NCBI GenBank assembly: GCA_023375785.1
Contig: SZWC01003873.1
Location: forward strand, 107,572 to 171,571
Direction: 5' to 3'
Origin: Penium margaritaceum
Taxonomy: Eukaryota; Streptophyta; Zygnematophyceae; Desmidiales; Peniaceae
Length of the DNA stretch: 64,000 nt
Position numbers and translations under genes: made by a program. A model generated the notes under the pieces. The model had not been told where the DNA came from. It worked only from the letters and a program-made list of their open reading frames with translations, and ran no database searches. Positions within the stretch are counted from its first letter, which is position 1, and each line of letters starts with the position of its first letter. Positions 32,000-46,100 of the stretch are shown piece by piece.

Positions 32000-34900
32000 T
32001 TTGCAAGTATCAAGACAAGACTAGTAACAATTGAGTGCCCAGTGGCACCTTGTTTCTACTATGGCCATATCTGCGATGTAACGTAATCTGAAAAACTATA
32101 ATCCATGTAACTGTGATTTTCAAATCCAATTAAGTTTCACACAATACATTTCAAAACTACGTCATAACATAAACACTTAGATAAAACATCATGATAAAAT
32201 TATTTAAGTTAAAATGAAATCAAAATAGTATATCAATAATAAATTAAAATAAAAACCTGCTGGAAAAAAACCAAACAACTTTGTGGAGTAATCCATAAAC
32301 CAAAAGGGAACAATTTTGATGAGATTTCTGAAACTTTATCCCAAAAATCTATATTTTAATTACCAATATCATACTAAAAATGAAAGTTAAAAACTTCATT
32401 TGGAAAGAAGAAAAAAATCTTCCATATCATTTCCTAATCACGTGATATCCAAAAACATACAACTACCAATTGTTCTTTTTGTCATCTGAGGTAAATGTGT
32501 AGAACCTTTTTATGACATAAACACCTGATAATGTAAAGTGTCACCGTTAAAGTCATAACCATAACAAACATTTAGTGGACATAAAAATAATTTGGAAATA
32601 ATTTGCAAAGTCCTTCAATTTTCAAATATTTATTTTCATGTGCTTAAACTTAATTCAGAAGGTTTTAATTGTAATACATCTCGTGAAATGATTATAACAT
32701 ACCAATTATGCTGATATGTTATGGTATACCAAGTAAAAAGTATACTCCATCTCTTACTCCAAAGGGAAAATATTGATGCACGTTCATGGTATGATATTTT
32801 TTCCTATATGATAATTTAATAATATCAAGATGAATATTACAAAAAAATTGATATAACGTTTTATGTTCCCTCTTTGGGTAAATTCAAAACGTGTTCACAT
32901 CCTCAAGCCCTCGTGGACATTGTTACTATCCTTGAGGTTATGTTTTTTGTTATAGCACATACGAATGATCTTATAAAATTGACCACTATTATGGACATGA
33001 TTCAAAGAAGGTAGCTTCACGTGTTCAATCTAGCAAGAAACGTGCATTTACTTCCAAACCGTGACGAATATGGCCAAAAATGAATTGGAGTGACAAATTA
33101 TGACCATTATGGAGGAGGACGTCGAGAGTCAACCAATCCCTCAAGCATTTGTAAAATGATGGCCAAAAGAATAAAATAACCACATAGGTTTTGGGAAAAA
33201 CAATTTACCAAAAATTTCACCTAATTTCTCCACAACACCTAAAGATGCATTTCCAATCAAGATCTCATTGTGTTTACTACATAAAGTTCCTAGTGTGGAA
33301 CATTACCACAAGAATGAGAGTGGGATTAAACAAATCAATTCAAACTCAATCAACAAATACATTTGCACAATATGTTGTTTATCCATTCACAAATCAAGAG
33401 GGCCATCACTTAGAGTATCAATACGTAGAGAAACGCATAAAGGCTACAAAAGTATTAAAGTGGTTAACCTGGGTAAGAATTGATACTAATTTAAATTCAA
33501 AGTAACACAAAACAATTTATGCCGATTATCTTTCTGAGAACTCCCATGTTCTTCTACAGAAGAACATTGAGGAAAGTGGATAAGACATGAAAAACAAATG
33601 CTAACATATGTCACATAACAAGTGATAAAAGGGAGAAAAAAGCACCCCACATTCATAGAAACTTCAACCACAAAAGAGACGATTCATAAGCACGTTTTGA
33701 TATCAATAAGAATGTTTCAGCAAAACCGCAGCATGGATCCACCTTTATGAATGATAGTAGAGGATCCACAAATGAATCCGAATAAGAAAGTTTTATAAAC
33801 TTTCAAGCATACCTCAAACTTTGAATAATCCAAATTAAATGAAGAACATCACTTGATGTCTTTACATCATTTGAGAATGTCAATAAAGGGATAAAAATAT
33901 ATATTACCAATATGGAAGAGGAGAAAGGTATCAGAAGCCACGTTTGCATTGAGCGTGCATTGATTTTGATAGAAAGGTGAGTATCTATGTATGAATGTCG
34001 ACATAAAATGAAACTCCAAAGCCATGACAAGTTTGTATTGTTTGTAGACTTCGTATCACCAAAAATATTGTATGGTTAGCACTCATTACGGTGACGGGGT
34101 TCTATAAAGGTATGTAAGAGATAATAATGATAACTCATCGAAGAAAAATAGAAACTAAAATGATTTGGGTCCATTATGGACGATGTCACTTACATAAAAA
34201 CCTATCCTTATCCAATTTGTACTATCTCTTGACATGAATTTACTCTTACCTTGAAAGTTGACTATTTTGCACAGGAATGCAATTATATTTCAGACATTCC
34301 TAAAAGATTTTCAAGTTTTGTATTTTGAGAGTTCAATCTCAAGAGGAAAAAAAATCATGTATGCCACATATTCAAGATATCCATTGGAATGAAATGAAAC
34401 ATGAGCATTAATTATCTCATTGGAAAGTTTTTGTTTCGAGTGTTAATACTTAAACAATGAACTTTTAAAAATTACATGATAAATTTTCAAATATTTCAAA
34501 ATTAATTCAAGAATTTTCAAAAACAATTGGGAGATATATGGACAAAAAATCATACAATCAAATTTTTTTGACCATGTGTAATACAAAAGGGAAAAATAAG
34601 GAAAAAATAAAACAATTGTTAACTCTTCTCTTGACCTAACAGTGTGGATATCAACAAATCACTTACAGATGAGCATCCAACGTGTTCCTCAAATAATTTC
34701 TACCATCTCAGGCAAGTTTAAACAGCTTAGCATAGGTAATATGAACATCCTCGCAATATAACTCAATCATTTTTACGAGACAATCATGCAGCTCATTGTT
34801 GCCTTTTCATTTACCAACTTCCAAGAATAGAGGCACTTGACCTTGGAGAGCACTTAAATAATACTCTACATAATAATTCAACTTCATATAGAGGGCCCCA

Positions 34901-36600
34901 TTTCAAGAGCATGGACAAAAAAACTCTGAAGACAAAATTTCCACTATTAAAGTAGAAAACATGTTTTTTTCTTCTTCAAAAGCATGATTTTGGCTTCCTT
35001 TTTTTGATTTCGAATTGAATTTATGCTTCATATTTAAGTTAATTATTGTAGATTTTATTCTTGAAATGGTCATATTCTCTACCTTTCATGCATAAAGGAA
35101 GGAGGTCATTATATTAAGCATAGATTGTTCAAAGAATTCTATTGAAAACGTAACCATATTACATTCAAATAATTATTTTATGATAATGAATTATTGAGAA
35201 GAACATATACATAATTTTAAACTTTAATTATGATGATACAAAACAACATATCAATATTTTCAACATTTAAGATTTGAAGAGGAAAAATTCACATCTCAAT
35301 TAATGTACCGTTTATTTCACTGAGCTTTCTTGATGTGAATTAGATGTCAAGAGAAGAGCCCCTAAGCTACGTCTTAAAGATGAAATTTAAAGTATGAGAA
35401 TTTTCATTCACATATTCATATAAAAGGGAGTTATTCAAAATATGATTTTAAAACTATCAAATATGCACTCGTCTCTTAATTTATATTGTGTACTATAAAG
35501 TACATTGAAGAGCTTCATCCAAACTAAATAATACGGTCACATTTTCCATACTTCAGCTTACATGAGATGTTAGAGCTAGAATAAATGTAAGGTTTAGTAA
35601 TATTATTCATAATTTTTCCATTACAAAGAATGAAAAACATTCATCAATTACATCATGTATCCTTATTAATGCCCTCCTTCACATCCCCTTGAAACTGTAG
35701 TACAAAAAAACTTGACCAACTACTTCATGCATACATTACAATTTTGCTAACCTATGTACTTTAATGCCATATATTATAAGTTCTTTCTATAATGATGTAC
35801 ACAAGCGAGCGTACATGAAATGAAGATATAGTACTCGTGGTCATTTCTTGGATTGTTATATGTTGAAACGTTTTGAAACACACATTTTACGAATAAACAA
35901 ATTTAATTCATCCTCTTGATAGAAATAAAATCAATATTTACTGGTGAAGTTAATTTTACTCATACTTAATTTTGGATAACTTATGATTTTGTTTGTTAGT
36001 GAAGTTATTTATAAAAACAATTAAAGTATTTTTGTCTTATTTTCTTCATTTTAGTGAGTCTGGATTTAGAATTTAGCATGAATATGATTCTTGTTTTAAT
36101 CACGTGTTGAATCCTTGTGCATAGATAGTTTTTGTTTAATTGATGCATTGGATCTGACTGAAATCAAATGCTTTTTGTTTTGAAAATGAATTAAAAGTTT
36201 GTCTAAAGAAGTGCCATTACGTGGATTTGTGCCATTAGGTCCTTGAATTTGAGTTATCCACTTGTTGTGATTGCTTTAGGATCTTCAATCAATGGTTGGT
36301 TTCTTGTCCACATTTTGTTGTTACACATAAAGAATTCTTAACCACATTGTGTATGGACGTTCGAAATGTAACTCTATATAACTTTAGGAGGGTCATTTTA
36401 TTTGGGCACTATATCAATGAATTAGTATCAAGGTACACGAAAATTAGTTGGATCATGGGAAAACTAAAACATTTTGGGATTTCATTTCTGTGTATTGTTG
36501 AGAAATAATTGAGATGGGAATGCGTTATATGCAAAGATCATGATCGAAGAGAAAACAATTACTTCCTTTTCTATTAGAGAAATTTTACAAATTGAAATAT
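32000..36600. other. AT-rich non-coding DNA
   Basis: GC content falls sharply near 32000. No frame exceeds about 105 codons, and none has a motif I know. A/T runs are frequent. I see no intact element here. Confidence 0.6.
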
Positions 36601-36624
36601 ATGTACCAATACAGATTCAATCAT

Positions 36625-37450
36625 CGTGGGCGGGTTAAGATGAGGTTGAAATCTTGGATTGGCCAAACTCAACCCATGATTCCAACAAAATTGGCAATCG
36701 CATGACAAATTGTAGTTGTTTCTCTGTTGAGAGACGACCTTGCTCGACGTTTTTGAGATTTCATTCCATTTTTTTCAACATGTACTTTCAAGGACATACG
36801 TAACATGACAACATCTTGGTCATTTCTCGCTCACTGAATGTTGTTTTGTAGAACGTCCTTACGGTTGTGAACGTCGATGCGGCCATAACATGGGTGCATA
36901 AAGCATGGGAGGGGAGTGCCCATGACGCATGTGTGTATAAATGTGGTTACATGGATGGTTCTCAAATGCTATAAGGAAATTTCTTCTCACCAGATGTTGG
37001 CCACCCTCTTTCCATGAAGCTCCTCACACCATACAAGTGTGTTCGATATCATTTGCCAAAGGATCCAATGGAAGGTGATGCAATCATCCCTGAGACACTA
37101 GCAGAATTATTAAACATGTATCATTCCTATCCATGCATGACTATGGAACGTGTCATGGAACAAGTAAAAAAAATGTTCAAAATCCTTGTTGACATGGATG
37201 GTTACTCGGACGCAAAAATTGTCATTACCATTGCATGTTGCGTGTTACACAATGTCTTCATACTAGTTGTTGGAAAGAAGGATGATACGTGGACGATTCG
37301 TAGCTCAACTTATTTGTAGCACGTGTAGAGGTTCTAGAGGAGGATGAGGAAGTGGATGATACATATGCGCCTATGAATGCAAGAGAATTTCATTAGTACA
37401 TTACATGAGATATTTTCTTAGACTATGTGACAAAGAGAGCTTTTTATGCT
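36625..37450 (+). pseudogene. PIF/Harbinger transposase C-terminal remnant, copy A
   Basis: In one frame from about 36850 to 37316 the sequence reads like the DDE nuclease of PIF/Harbinger (HARBI1-like) transposases. WEGSAHD (Asp at 36924-36926) is the family's second-Asp motif. LLTPYKCVRYHLP, ELLNMYHSYPCMTMERVMEQVKKMFKI (with the catalytic Glu in ERV) and IACCVLHNVFI follow in the standard order. The first Asp and the N-terminal half are missing, and an in-frame TAA (36972-36974) interrupts it. It is therefore a dead fragment. Live relatives cut and paste PIF elements with 3-bp TTA/TAA target duplications. I did not find the ends. Confidence 0.83.
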
Positions 37451-37451
37451 A

Positions 37452-38285
37452 GGTGATGTGGGCGAGGCTGAATAGAGTTGGAATCTTGGGTTGGCTGGTT
37501 TCAACCTACTATTCCTACAAAATTGGCAATAGCCTGGCAGGTTCCAATCTTTGCTTGGTTGAGTGACGACTTTGCTTGACTTTTTTAAGGTTTTTCTTCC
37601 TTTGTTTCAAGCATATGTTTAAAAGAAAATATTTAGTAAGACAACGCCTACGTCATTTCTCACTAACCAAATGTCGTTTTGTAGAATGTTTTTACTGATG
37701 TCAACTTGGTCGTGACCGCAAGATGAGTGCATGAAGCATGGTTTGAGAGTGCGTCTGATTCACATGTGTACAAATGTGCTTATATGGAAGGGTTCTTATA
37801 GGTTTTTCAAGTTTCATAACGAAAGTTGTTTTGGGGTTATGCTTGATACCCTCTTCTTATGAATCTCCTCACGCCATACAAGAGTGTGCGATATCATCTT
37901 CGGGAGGATCCAATAGAAGGTGGGGCAAAAATCACTTAGACACCCATAGAACCATCGAACAAGCGTCATTCTTCTCCATGGATGACTATCGAATGTTTCA
38001 TTGACCAACTAAAGAAAATATTCAAAATTCCTCCTAGCATGGAGTGTTACTCGAACGCACAGACAAGCATCGTCATCATATGTGGCGTGTTGCTAATTGT
38101 CTTCATAGTAGCCATCACAGAAGAAGGTAGATACGTGGATGATCAGTGCCTCAACGTAGATGTAGCACGTGTAGAGATTCTAGAGGAGGATGAGAAAGTG
38201 GGTGATGCAATTGTGCGTGCACATGCAAGAGAATTTTGTGTTCACATCACATGAGTAATATTCTTAAATTATATGACAAAGAGAG
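37452..38285 (+). pseudogene. PIF/Harbinger transposase C-terminal remnant, copy B (tandem duplicate)
   Basis: This is a diverged copy of the preceding 0.83 kb, beginning with the same GTGGGCG...TTGGAATCTTGG segment and ending with the same TATGTGACAAAGAGAGCT segment. Coding traces include LLTPYKSVRYHL, RHSSPWMTIECFIDQLKKIFKI and VIICGVLLIVFI. The WEGSAHD motif has decayed to a form like WFESASDSH. It is more eroded than copy A and has several frame disruptions. Head-to-tail arrangement at a period of about 830 bp indicates local tandem duplication, probably after the element was already truncated. Confidence 0.8.
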
Positions 38286-39330
38286 CTCCATATTCTCGGT
38301 TATGTGGTTCTTTGTTGTATAAACATAGTCAATTAGTTATCATAAGGTCATTATGATCATGTCGTATATTCAATTCACATAAAGGTTGCATTTACAAACC
38401 AAGAAAAAGCCACGTTACATATGGCCAACATTTAACATCATTGCACCTGGAAAGGAAATGCAAGCACTAGATTTTTTTTTGTCAATTTATATCTTATCAT
38501 CCACGAAATCAACATACCACAAGGATCACTTTAATGAAGGATTTGCAAGGGTGCGTATTATAGGAGCGTTTCCACTATTATATGCTTGTGTACATTCCAT
38601 AAACAACTTAAAGATTGTGTAGCATGCACACAATGTCCAATTACGAACATGCATGTACATCCAAAACAACATGAAACCAGTGATAAATGGGAAGAAACAT
38701 TGTTGGTTATGGAGATAGACATCAATTGCTACACTTACAACCCTGCACACAATCAACAAATATGGAAAAATAATAGAAATATCCCAATATGGGTGTAAAA
38801 CACATAAATATGCTGAGCTCATTGGCATTAAACACACCCTAACTTGCCCATTTATCCAAGGTGTAGATGTTTTCAAGGCAAAAACAATCCACATTTTGCA
38901 GATGTTCGTTGATCAGGTGCATGATTTGTGCCTTTTGTTGTTACTGGCTCTGTAAGGTCGTTTGTGAGATTTTCACGTGCATTTCCTATCAACTTGACAC
39001 ACTCACTGCCACGCAAACCCTTAGTTTTTACGACAACTTGAGAGCGGCTAAAACCATGCTTTACCCTACACTTAAGAACAAACGTTCTTGAATTAGACAA
39101 TGGGATGAAGCATCCTCGTATTCTAGACAAGGGAATTGTTTAAGAGAGTTGGGCTCCCCAATCTGCTAGCCCCCCCAACAGCTGGTGCCCCCACCCTAAC
39201 ACCCCCTCCTTTATTGGGGCCCCATCCCCTATAGCCACCCCATCTTCACGCTCCACCTACATTGGCATAGGAAGCAATCATGGCACATTATATTACTTCT
39301 TCTCCAGTCTAAATCTTTTTTCCGACCAGG
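38286..39330. other. no gene recognised
   Basis: AT-rich sequence with short frames only. A C-rich patch lies at 39160-39240 (CCCCCCCAACAGC, CCCCCTCC, GGGGCCCCATCCCC), unusual for its surroundings. Confidence 0.55.
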
Positions 39331-40140
39331 AGCTCATGGCTTTGGAGCCATGAGCACCTCCAAGTAGCCATGTTCTTGCACCTCCTCATACCTCCCCTGG
39401 AACGACTCATCCCACGGCCCATCCACCTCATCGACATTGTTGATTTGTTTTTTTATGTTGTCCCTGAGCATTGTGTTACCCAAGAAAATGATGTGATCAT
39501 GCAAAAAATTGTTTTCCCGGTTGCGTGTTCCCCTCACTAAATTTGCATCGCCGCCATATTATACTTTGTAGGTGGGGCATCCCACAAAATGCTCCTTGCC
39601 TAAACACCCTTGTAGTTGTGAGCCTTGCCTTGGCATGCGAGTAAATGTGGTCGGACAGCGTAGCATTGGTCAAAAAAACAAATCTAGGGTCAGACCATAC
39701 AGACCTCTCTTCTTGTCCAATGTCCTAAACTCCCTCCAAAAGTGATGATCAAGGACGGGCACAAAATTTTGCCATCGTGCCTCACTTAAGTTACGCTTCT
39801 CACATAAATGTCGAGAGCCCTTATTAGGTTGCTCACACGGTTCTTAATCTCATCCAAATTATACCACAACTCTTTCACATTCATTTGCTCTATGAATTTC
39901 TTTAGTTAAATGTTGAGTTCTAATTAAATGTAGCCCCAAACTTCACCAATCCACCATGGTGCTGCCTTCTTCTTCTCTTGTAGGATTGGTCGCACCTTAA
40001 GGAGGACGTCTATATCTACACCAAGGCTCCATGGTGGCGGTTTCTCTATTTTGGTGGAGGAAGCACATGCCTCGCTGGAGGTTTGATTCTACTACTGCTG
40101 CAATGAGGAAGCATTAGCTTGGACATTTTTAAGTTGAGCA
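39330..40140 (-). pseudogene. decayed coding sequence of unknown family
   Basis: Minus-strand reading gives protein-like stretches with several interruptions: KPPPWSLGVDIDVLLKV, AAPWWIGEVWGYI, MNVKELWYNLDEIKNRVSN, LSEARWQNFVPVLDHHFW, LDKKRGLYGLT and, open, 39334-39537 (DEVDGPWDESFQGRYEEVQ). Amino-acid composition and length (about 270 codons) look genuine. I do not recognise the family. PIF elements carry a second Myb-like ORF, and two PIF remnants lie 1-2.5 kb away, so a decayed ORF1 is one possibility, but without a motif match this is speculation. Confidence 0.35.
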
Positions 40141-43100
40141 AGTGGGCATTTTTCTTTGGATGGTCCCTGTTGTGGATGGTAGGCGCGATATTTACCCTTC
40201 CTTTCTTACTAGGGCGATGGAGAAAGGACTTTGGTTCTACTTCCTTCTTAAAGGCTCACTTGAGTATTGCCTTGTTGGCTGTCTCCTTGCTCCTGGGCAG
40301 GAGGGGAGGAGTTAGGCATGTGTGGGACCAGAAATGGGCGACGGTTATCGGTGCCTGTAGCACCCATGGCGAGCAATCGAGATTTTTTGTGAACGGGCTG
40401 CGAACGAGGAGTGGAGATTTATCTCTCGCTTTAACTTTGGTTGGAGGGAGAGTTGGTGGTGGTTTGGAAGTTGGTTGATGGAGGGTCGCGTTTGGCGTGG
40501 CAAGTGAGGCATAACAAATGCAATGGATAAATCGAACTCTAGAATAGACACAAACCATGCGCAAAGGTACAAATTGATGGCGCTGTCGATCGTGATGATT
40601 GGATGGCGTTTGCATGGCAAAATATGGTCTACATTGACAAACACATCCATGTGTCTTGTCATTGCAGGTGGTTCATCGATGACATAGCATTGACCTCGAA
40701 ATCCCAAAGCTAAAAACGTAAAACATGCTCCTTATGTGCAAATGTCGATGTTTCAACCAAGCGTTCCAAGCAACCAGTTGGGAGTTGAAAATCTCCAACA
40801 AACTCATATATCAAACCCTATCCAACTGCGCCTCATTTGCGAAGAGAATGTTGTTTTCCCACCGCTTGGCAAAGCTTTTGCAGATTGTTATGGAAAACTG
40901 GTTGTACGGATGATTTCATAAATTATTGTATTTGATGTCCACATTGTAATAGTCAGATAGTATGCGCTGGTAGTTGTGGAAACTAGAGTAGGTAGCATTG
41001 CTGCCTGCTGGAAATAAACAGCTGATGCCTGGTAACCTTAGTTGATTCCCTTTGGTGTCTATTTCTGAACATTTTTGGTGTCGGATTTCGAGGGTGGGTT
41101 AGAAAGCGGAAATGTTGAATGACAGGTCGACGAAGGAAGTAAGATTTCGACGTAGTTTGGACTAGAGTTCTCAGCAGAGAGCAGGGAAACGTGTAAAACT
41201 GGCCATGTGCAGTCCACCAATCCATGTGTCGAGCGATCAACATTCCGCGGTCCGCGTTGCTGTTACCTTCAGCCGCGTTGAGGACTACCCGTACGAGGTT
41301 TTACAGCTGGCAATATCCGAAAGTGGAATCGTCTTCTGTTCACTCCTCAGCGGAATAATTCATTTAACGAATCGACCTTCCGACTAGAACGTTGGCATTC
41401 TTGAACGATATCCACGGGTACTGTTCTGGATCTGATTCCGATCCCTTTCGGTGCTTGTCTTCACACTGTCCATGTCGTATACCTGAGATTTCTTGATATC
41501 GTAGAACCCTATGCAGCGCTGGGGACAGGGAGCAGCGGGCAATACTTCATTTGACAATCGATATCATTAATAATATCTAAAGCCAATGAACAGCTACCCA
41601 TTCAGACGTAAGTTCTTTTATTTTCCACTCGAATGGACAATCCCAGATTCCTCAAGGCATTTAAAAAACCACATAGAGATCATGTGAGAACAACCGCATA
41701 CGTGCCATTTTCTCTGCAAGTTTGAGTACTAATAGGCAGTCACTTTCAGCACACGCTTGTATCTCACATAAAACTCATGCCAATCCACTATGTCCATTTC
41801 ACACATAAATGTTTCCATACAGAGATTGTATGCAACCAAATCTTCATTCTACTGCCCAAAACTCCATTCACGACAACACATTCAATAAAGTTCAATGTTG
41901 TCATAAATGTTTACTTCAATAAGATGTTATAAAGAATTATGTACCGTGAAAAAAGAAATCAATCTATTAATTGAAGGTTGAACAATGACCTTTTAGCGAA
42001 TCCAAAATAAACATGAGATTCGCATGTGGAGTTGAAAAATCCACAAATGAAGAGTGATTTACATAAATTCTTATAAAAATTTGAACCAAATAAGATCCAA
42101 TTTATGGGTTGATAAAACAATCAGCGATTTAATACACCAAATTCATAGCACCAAACTTCATCTAAGAGCTTGACTATTCATTGGATCTGGTCTTAGAGTC
42201 TATATTGTAACTAACCTTAGTTTGTATATCGAAGTAATGCATTATAAACCCTTTTCTCACATTGAACGACACACAAAAAGAACAATCTGAAAACGTTTCA
42301 TGATGTCAAATGTTCATGGTCAATTTGTCATGTATTTATAGCATAATTATATGATAAAATTAAAATCATTATAACATACTAATATTTCATATCACATGCG
42401 TGTTGAATGATGCAAAATTTAACACTTACCTTGACTTTTGACAATTTTAAACAACGCACAAGTGGACGACACTCACAAATATTTTTTCCATGGTGGATTT
42501 TTTAATTTTCCCTTTGAAGTTAATCTTTTACAGATGTGTGATACATTCTATGTTTTATTGGATGAAAATCTATTTCTGATTAATCAAAGAAGAAGGAACT
42601 TTATCATTTAAAACATGAACAAAATCTAGATATTGTTTTTATGCATTTCGACCAATGTCATCTTGAACACACTTGTGTCTACCGGGAGTGCAAGGACGAA
42701 AAAGAATTGGAATAGTTACGTATTTACTAAGTGAAAGAAAAGGTTTTACACCTGAATCTTATGTTATATTATATTCAAAAACATGATATTGTTTTCTTAG
42801 CATGTAGATTGATTTCAATTTTATAGAATTCCAATTAAAAAATGTTTCATTGCCCGTGCATTATAAAGGTGGGTGCCAAAGACATGTAAGGTGCTTTATG
42901 TTATATTTTTAAGAAACATGTGAAACTCTAAAAGCTTTTCTATTGTTTGATGAAAACGTACATAGCTGAATGGAGGATGCATCATTTTACCTTTAAGGTC
43001 TAAAAGGAACAACAATTATATTTACATGTTGATTTGCAATTTAACTTCTATAGTAGCAAAAAAAACACTAAATTGAATAAGGAAAAATAATAGGTTAGCA

Positions 43101-46100
43101 AATATCTTAGCGCATAGTGGAGGAATCATAAATCCTAGAGGTTTTCATTGCATGTGTTTAGGAGTTGCCTTGAATTACACTGTCTGTATCTTTGATGGCA
43201 TGCCTTGTGTGGGTTAAGTTTCAAAAGAGGTATATCATGTAGAATCTTAGTGCGAAGTGCTCCACGAGCTTCACAGAGTGAGACAAAAAGAGTTATGAAG
43301 TCGATGATTTGGATGTGAAATGAGACAAGTGCCATGTTTCATCCTCAGAGAAGGGCATAGGCATATGCACCATTTAAGGAAACATTTCCTTATGATTCTC
43401 CGTGCCAAGCTCCTCTGCTGCCACAGTTAGGAAATTCGCTTTACAAGGATACTTCATTAGCATTTGACTTGTTAATACAACTCCATTAAATTAGTGGGAA
43501 GCTAAGGAAGTTTCCTCATGTCTTTAAGTAATGCATCACCATGAAGTTATTAGACATTTGTGATAACTTAAATAATTTTGAATGTTTCCATGATTTAAAA
43601 TCATTTGCATTTTTCAACTCATGAAAAAGAAAATAACTAAGCCCATTATATAGTGAGGTAATAAACAAGTAATTAATACTTAGTCAAGTAGAGGACCTCT
43701 TAAACTAGTTAATAATGCATACTACTCCATACTTCCAAAGTCCCGTACCCATTTCAGATACATGCATGCACATGACTCTTATGCACGTGTGCATAGTATT
43801 CTAAATGTGACATTGAAAGTCTCTCACAATCGATACCAGATTCTATTTGGATTTACTAATAAATCCAATTGATAGTCATTGAATAAAGAATTCACTAAGT
43901 CTTTATATGGTACATATATAATCACAAATCAAATATTTCATAAATGTGACATTACAAATATCCCCATGGTTGAATACTTATAAACTCTTAATGAGATTAA
44001 TGTGTAAGTTATCTTATTTGTATAAGACTTGTCCATTTACAAAAAAAAAAGAAGGTAACATAAGAATGTAACATAAAGTGGATGATACAAAAAGTGTCAA
44101 TGTTTACATCCCATTGCAAAAGACAATGATAATCATAATAATCATTCTTTTAAAATGATGTTTTGATTTTATCTTCCTACTAACAACATATAAAAACTAC
44201 AAATTTCTATCCACAACTGGTCTTACTTCCTAAGATGGCGTCATGGAGAGCCATATTTCATCATTGTGTTAGTTCTAACTCACCAATGGATTATTTTCAA
44301 GTACCCAAATCTCTTGGTTAGTTTCTACTTGTTTAAACTCATACATCAAACTTCTACTTTGACGAAAATGGTTGTCAAAACCATAAAGGAATCTTGTAGC
44401 TTGCATGGATTGGGGTTTCACAAGAGGTATCATTTCAAATCAGATTCAATCAAAAAAATTATCATCATGGAGGATGCATGATATAGAATGTTCAAAATTA
44501 GTATGGCATGAAATATGTATGAAATACGAATTAGTGTTTTGGTTATGCTAACCAACATCATTAAACTTAGGTCGTGGTTTTTGGAAACATTTAATTTTTT
44601 ATCAACATGTTGAATTCATTTTATTATTCACTCTACAGGTTTTGTGGATCAAGAAAGTTCATAAGCATTGGTGAGAATTGTAACATGGGAGGGGTTGCTT
44701 GACCATTCCCATCCTAATAGCAAGCATTAAATAGCCTTAAGTTGGTCATAAGACACCTTGGGAAACAATTAAAGGATTTGTTTGTTGGACAAAAATTTGG
44801 CATCTAAGGTTTTCTTCATATACTATTGGTTCCCCATAAAGCAATCCGTTTGATGAAACCTTAAGGATACAAGCTTCTTACTTGTACCTAAACCCTTATG
44901 GTGGATCAAATACTTGGAGGTCGTGCATGAAGTCCATGTGTTTGAAATCCACACCAAGAAACACGTACTGAGAACTTAGAGGGTGGTTTTGTCTAATGAT
45001 AAATGTGAGACCCTCGCCCAAATGTAGATTCCAATGTGTGGGATTGTGTATGAAGGTAGTGGGCTCATTGTGCATGAATACACACACTCTATGCATGATT
45101 TAATCATAAGAGGATTTTTGTTTTTTATATGGTGGATTTAGAGCATGGGGGATATTATAAGGGTAATTTCCTCTTTCCCAGTGCAAAAGTACATTGGTCA
45201 TATACAATATCTCTGATTTTCTCTCAAAAGGATTGTTCAACGTCCACGTTAATGGGAGAACAATTTTTTGGAGAGTTTCAAAAGGTTAATGGGATTATTT
45301 AACATATATGGAAAGAATAATGATGCTCTACGTGCATTATTTCCTCTTACATGGAAATAATCTCCAATCCTATATGGGTTCAAGTGTGTGGGCATACTAC
45401 ATAAGGGTGATGTGTTTTTTTCCACACACAACAAATTGGTTTCATACATATTTTGTAATATTCATTCCATGAAAAATCCCAACACTTATGAAGCATCCAT
45501 ACATATGTGTTGTTTTGACGATTTTGCAATTTTTTTCATATGAAAAATCAGAATAATCATGTTTTCCACGTCCGTTATCATATATGGAATGTGCGTCTTC
45601 CACTTAAATGGAAGTTTCAATAAGAATGATCGTTTTCTAAGGGCATTTTTCTTCTTCCTCATACAAACCTACATGGATTGAGCATCTTTTGTGTGACTTT
45701 CATATGTGAAATGTTGCACCTCACAAGGGAGACATACTTGTTCTCCACAAACAATAGACTCATTTCATGATCAATGAATGTTTATGTATTATTAAAACCG
45801 TTTTAATGCCACTACTTATACATTGGCCCAACTACATGGGGCTAGTGAATAATGAAGTGCGATTGTAAACTATATAAAAATGCATTCATAACACACTTGA
45901 TGTGTGGAAATTTTAACCTTCACTTGTATGGGAGGTGTAGTACATCTGCATTATATGGAATATTAAACCCCCACTCAAATGGGAGGTCTAATACATAAAA
46001 ATAAAGTTTAAGAATTTTGTACCCGGATTGCATCCATACCCTTATCATCAAAGGGGAATCATGTGTTTGTGGAAAATTTATGAGATTATTGTTTCCCATT

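Larger units (their letters stand above)
28861..32000. other. non-coding stretch with hairpins; no gene recognised
   Basis: The composition is near 45-50% GC. The only notable structures are the 13-bp repeat CACACGTGTGATC (28859 and 29055), the hairpins and G-box dyad at 29327-29511, and short open frames of up to 108 codons (30692-31018) with no recognisable domain. No RNA gene was found by eye. Confidence 0.55.
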
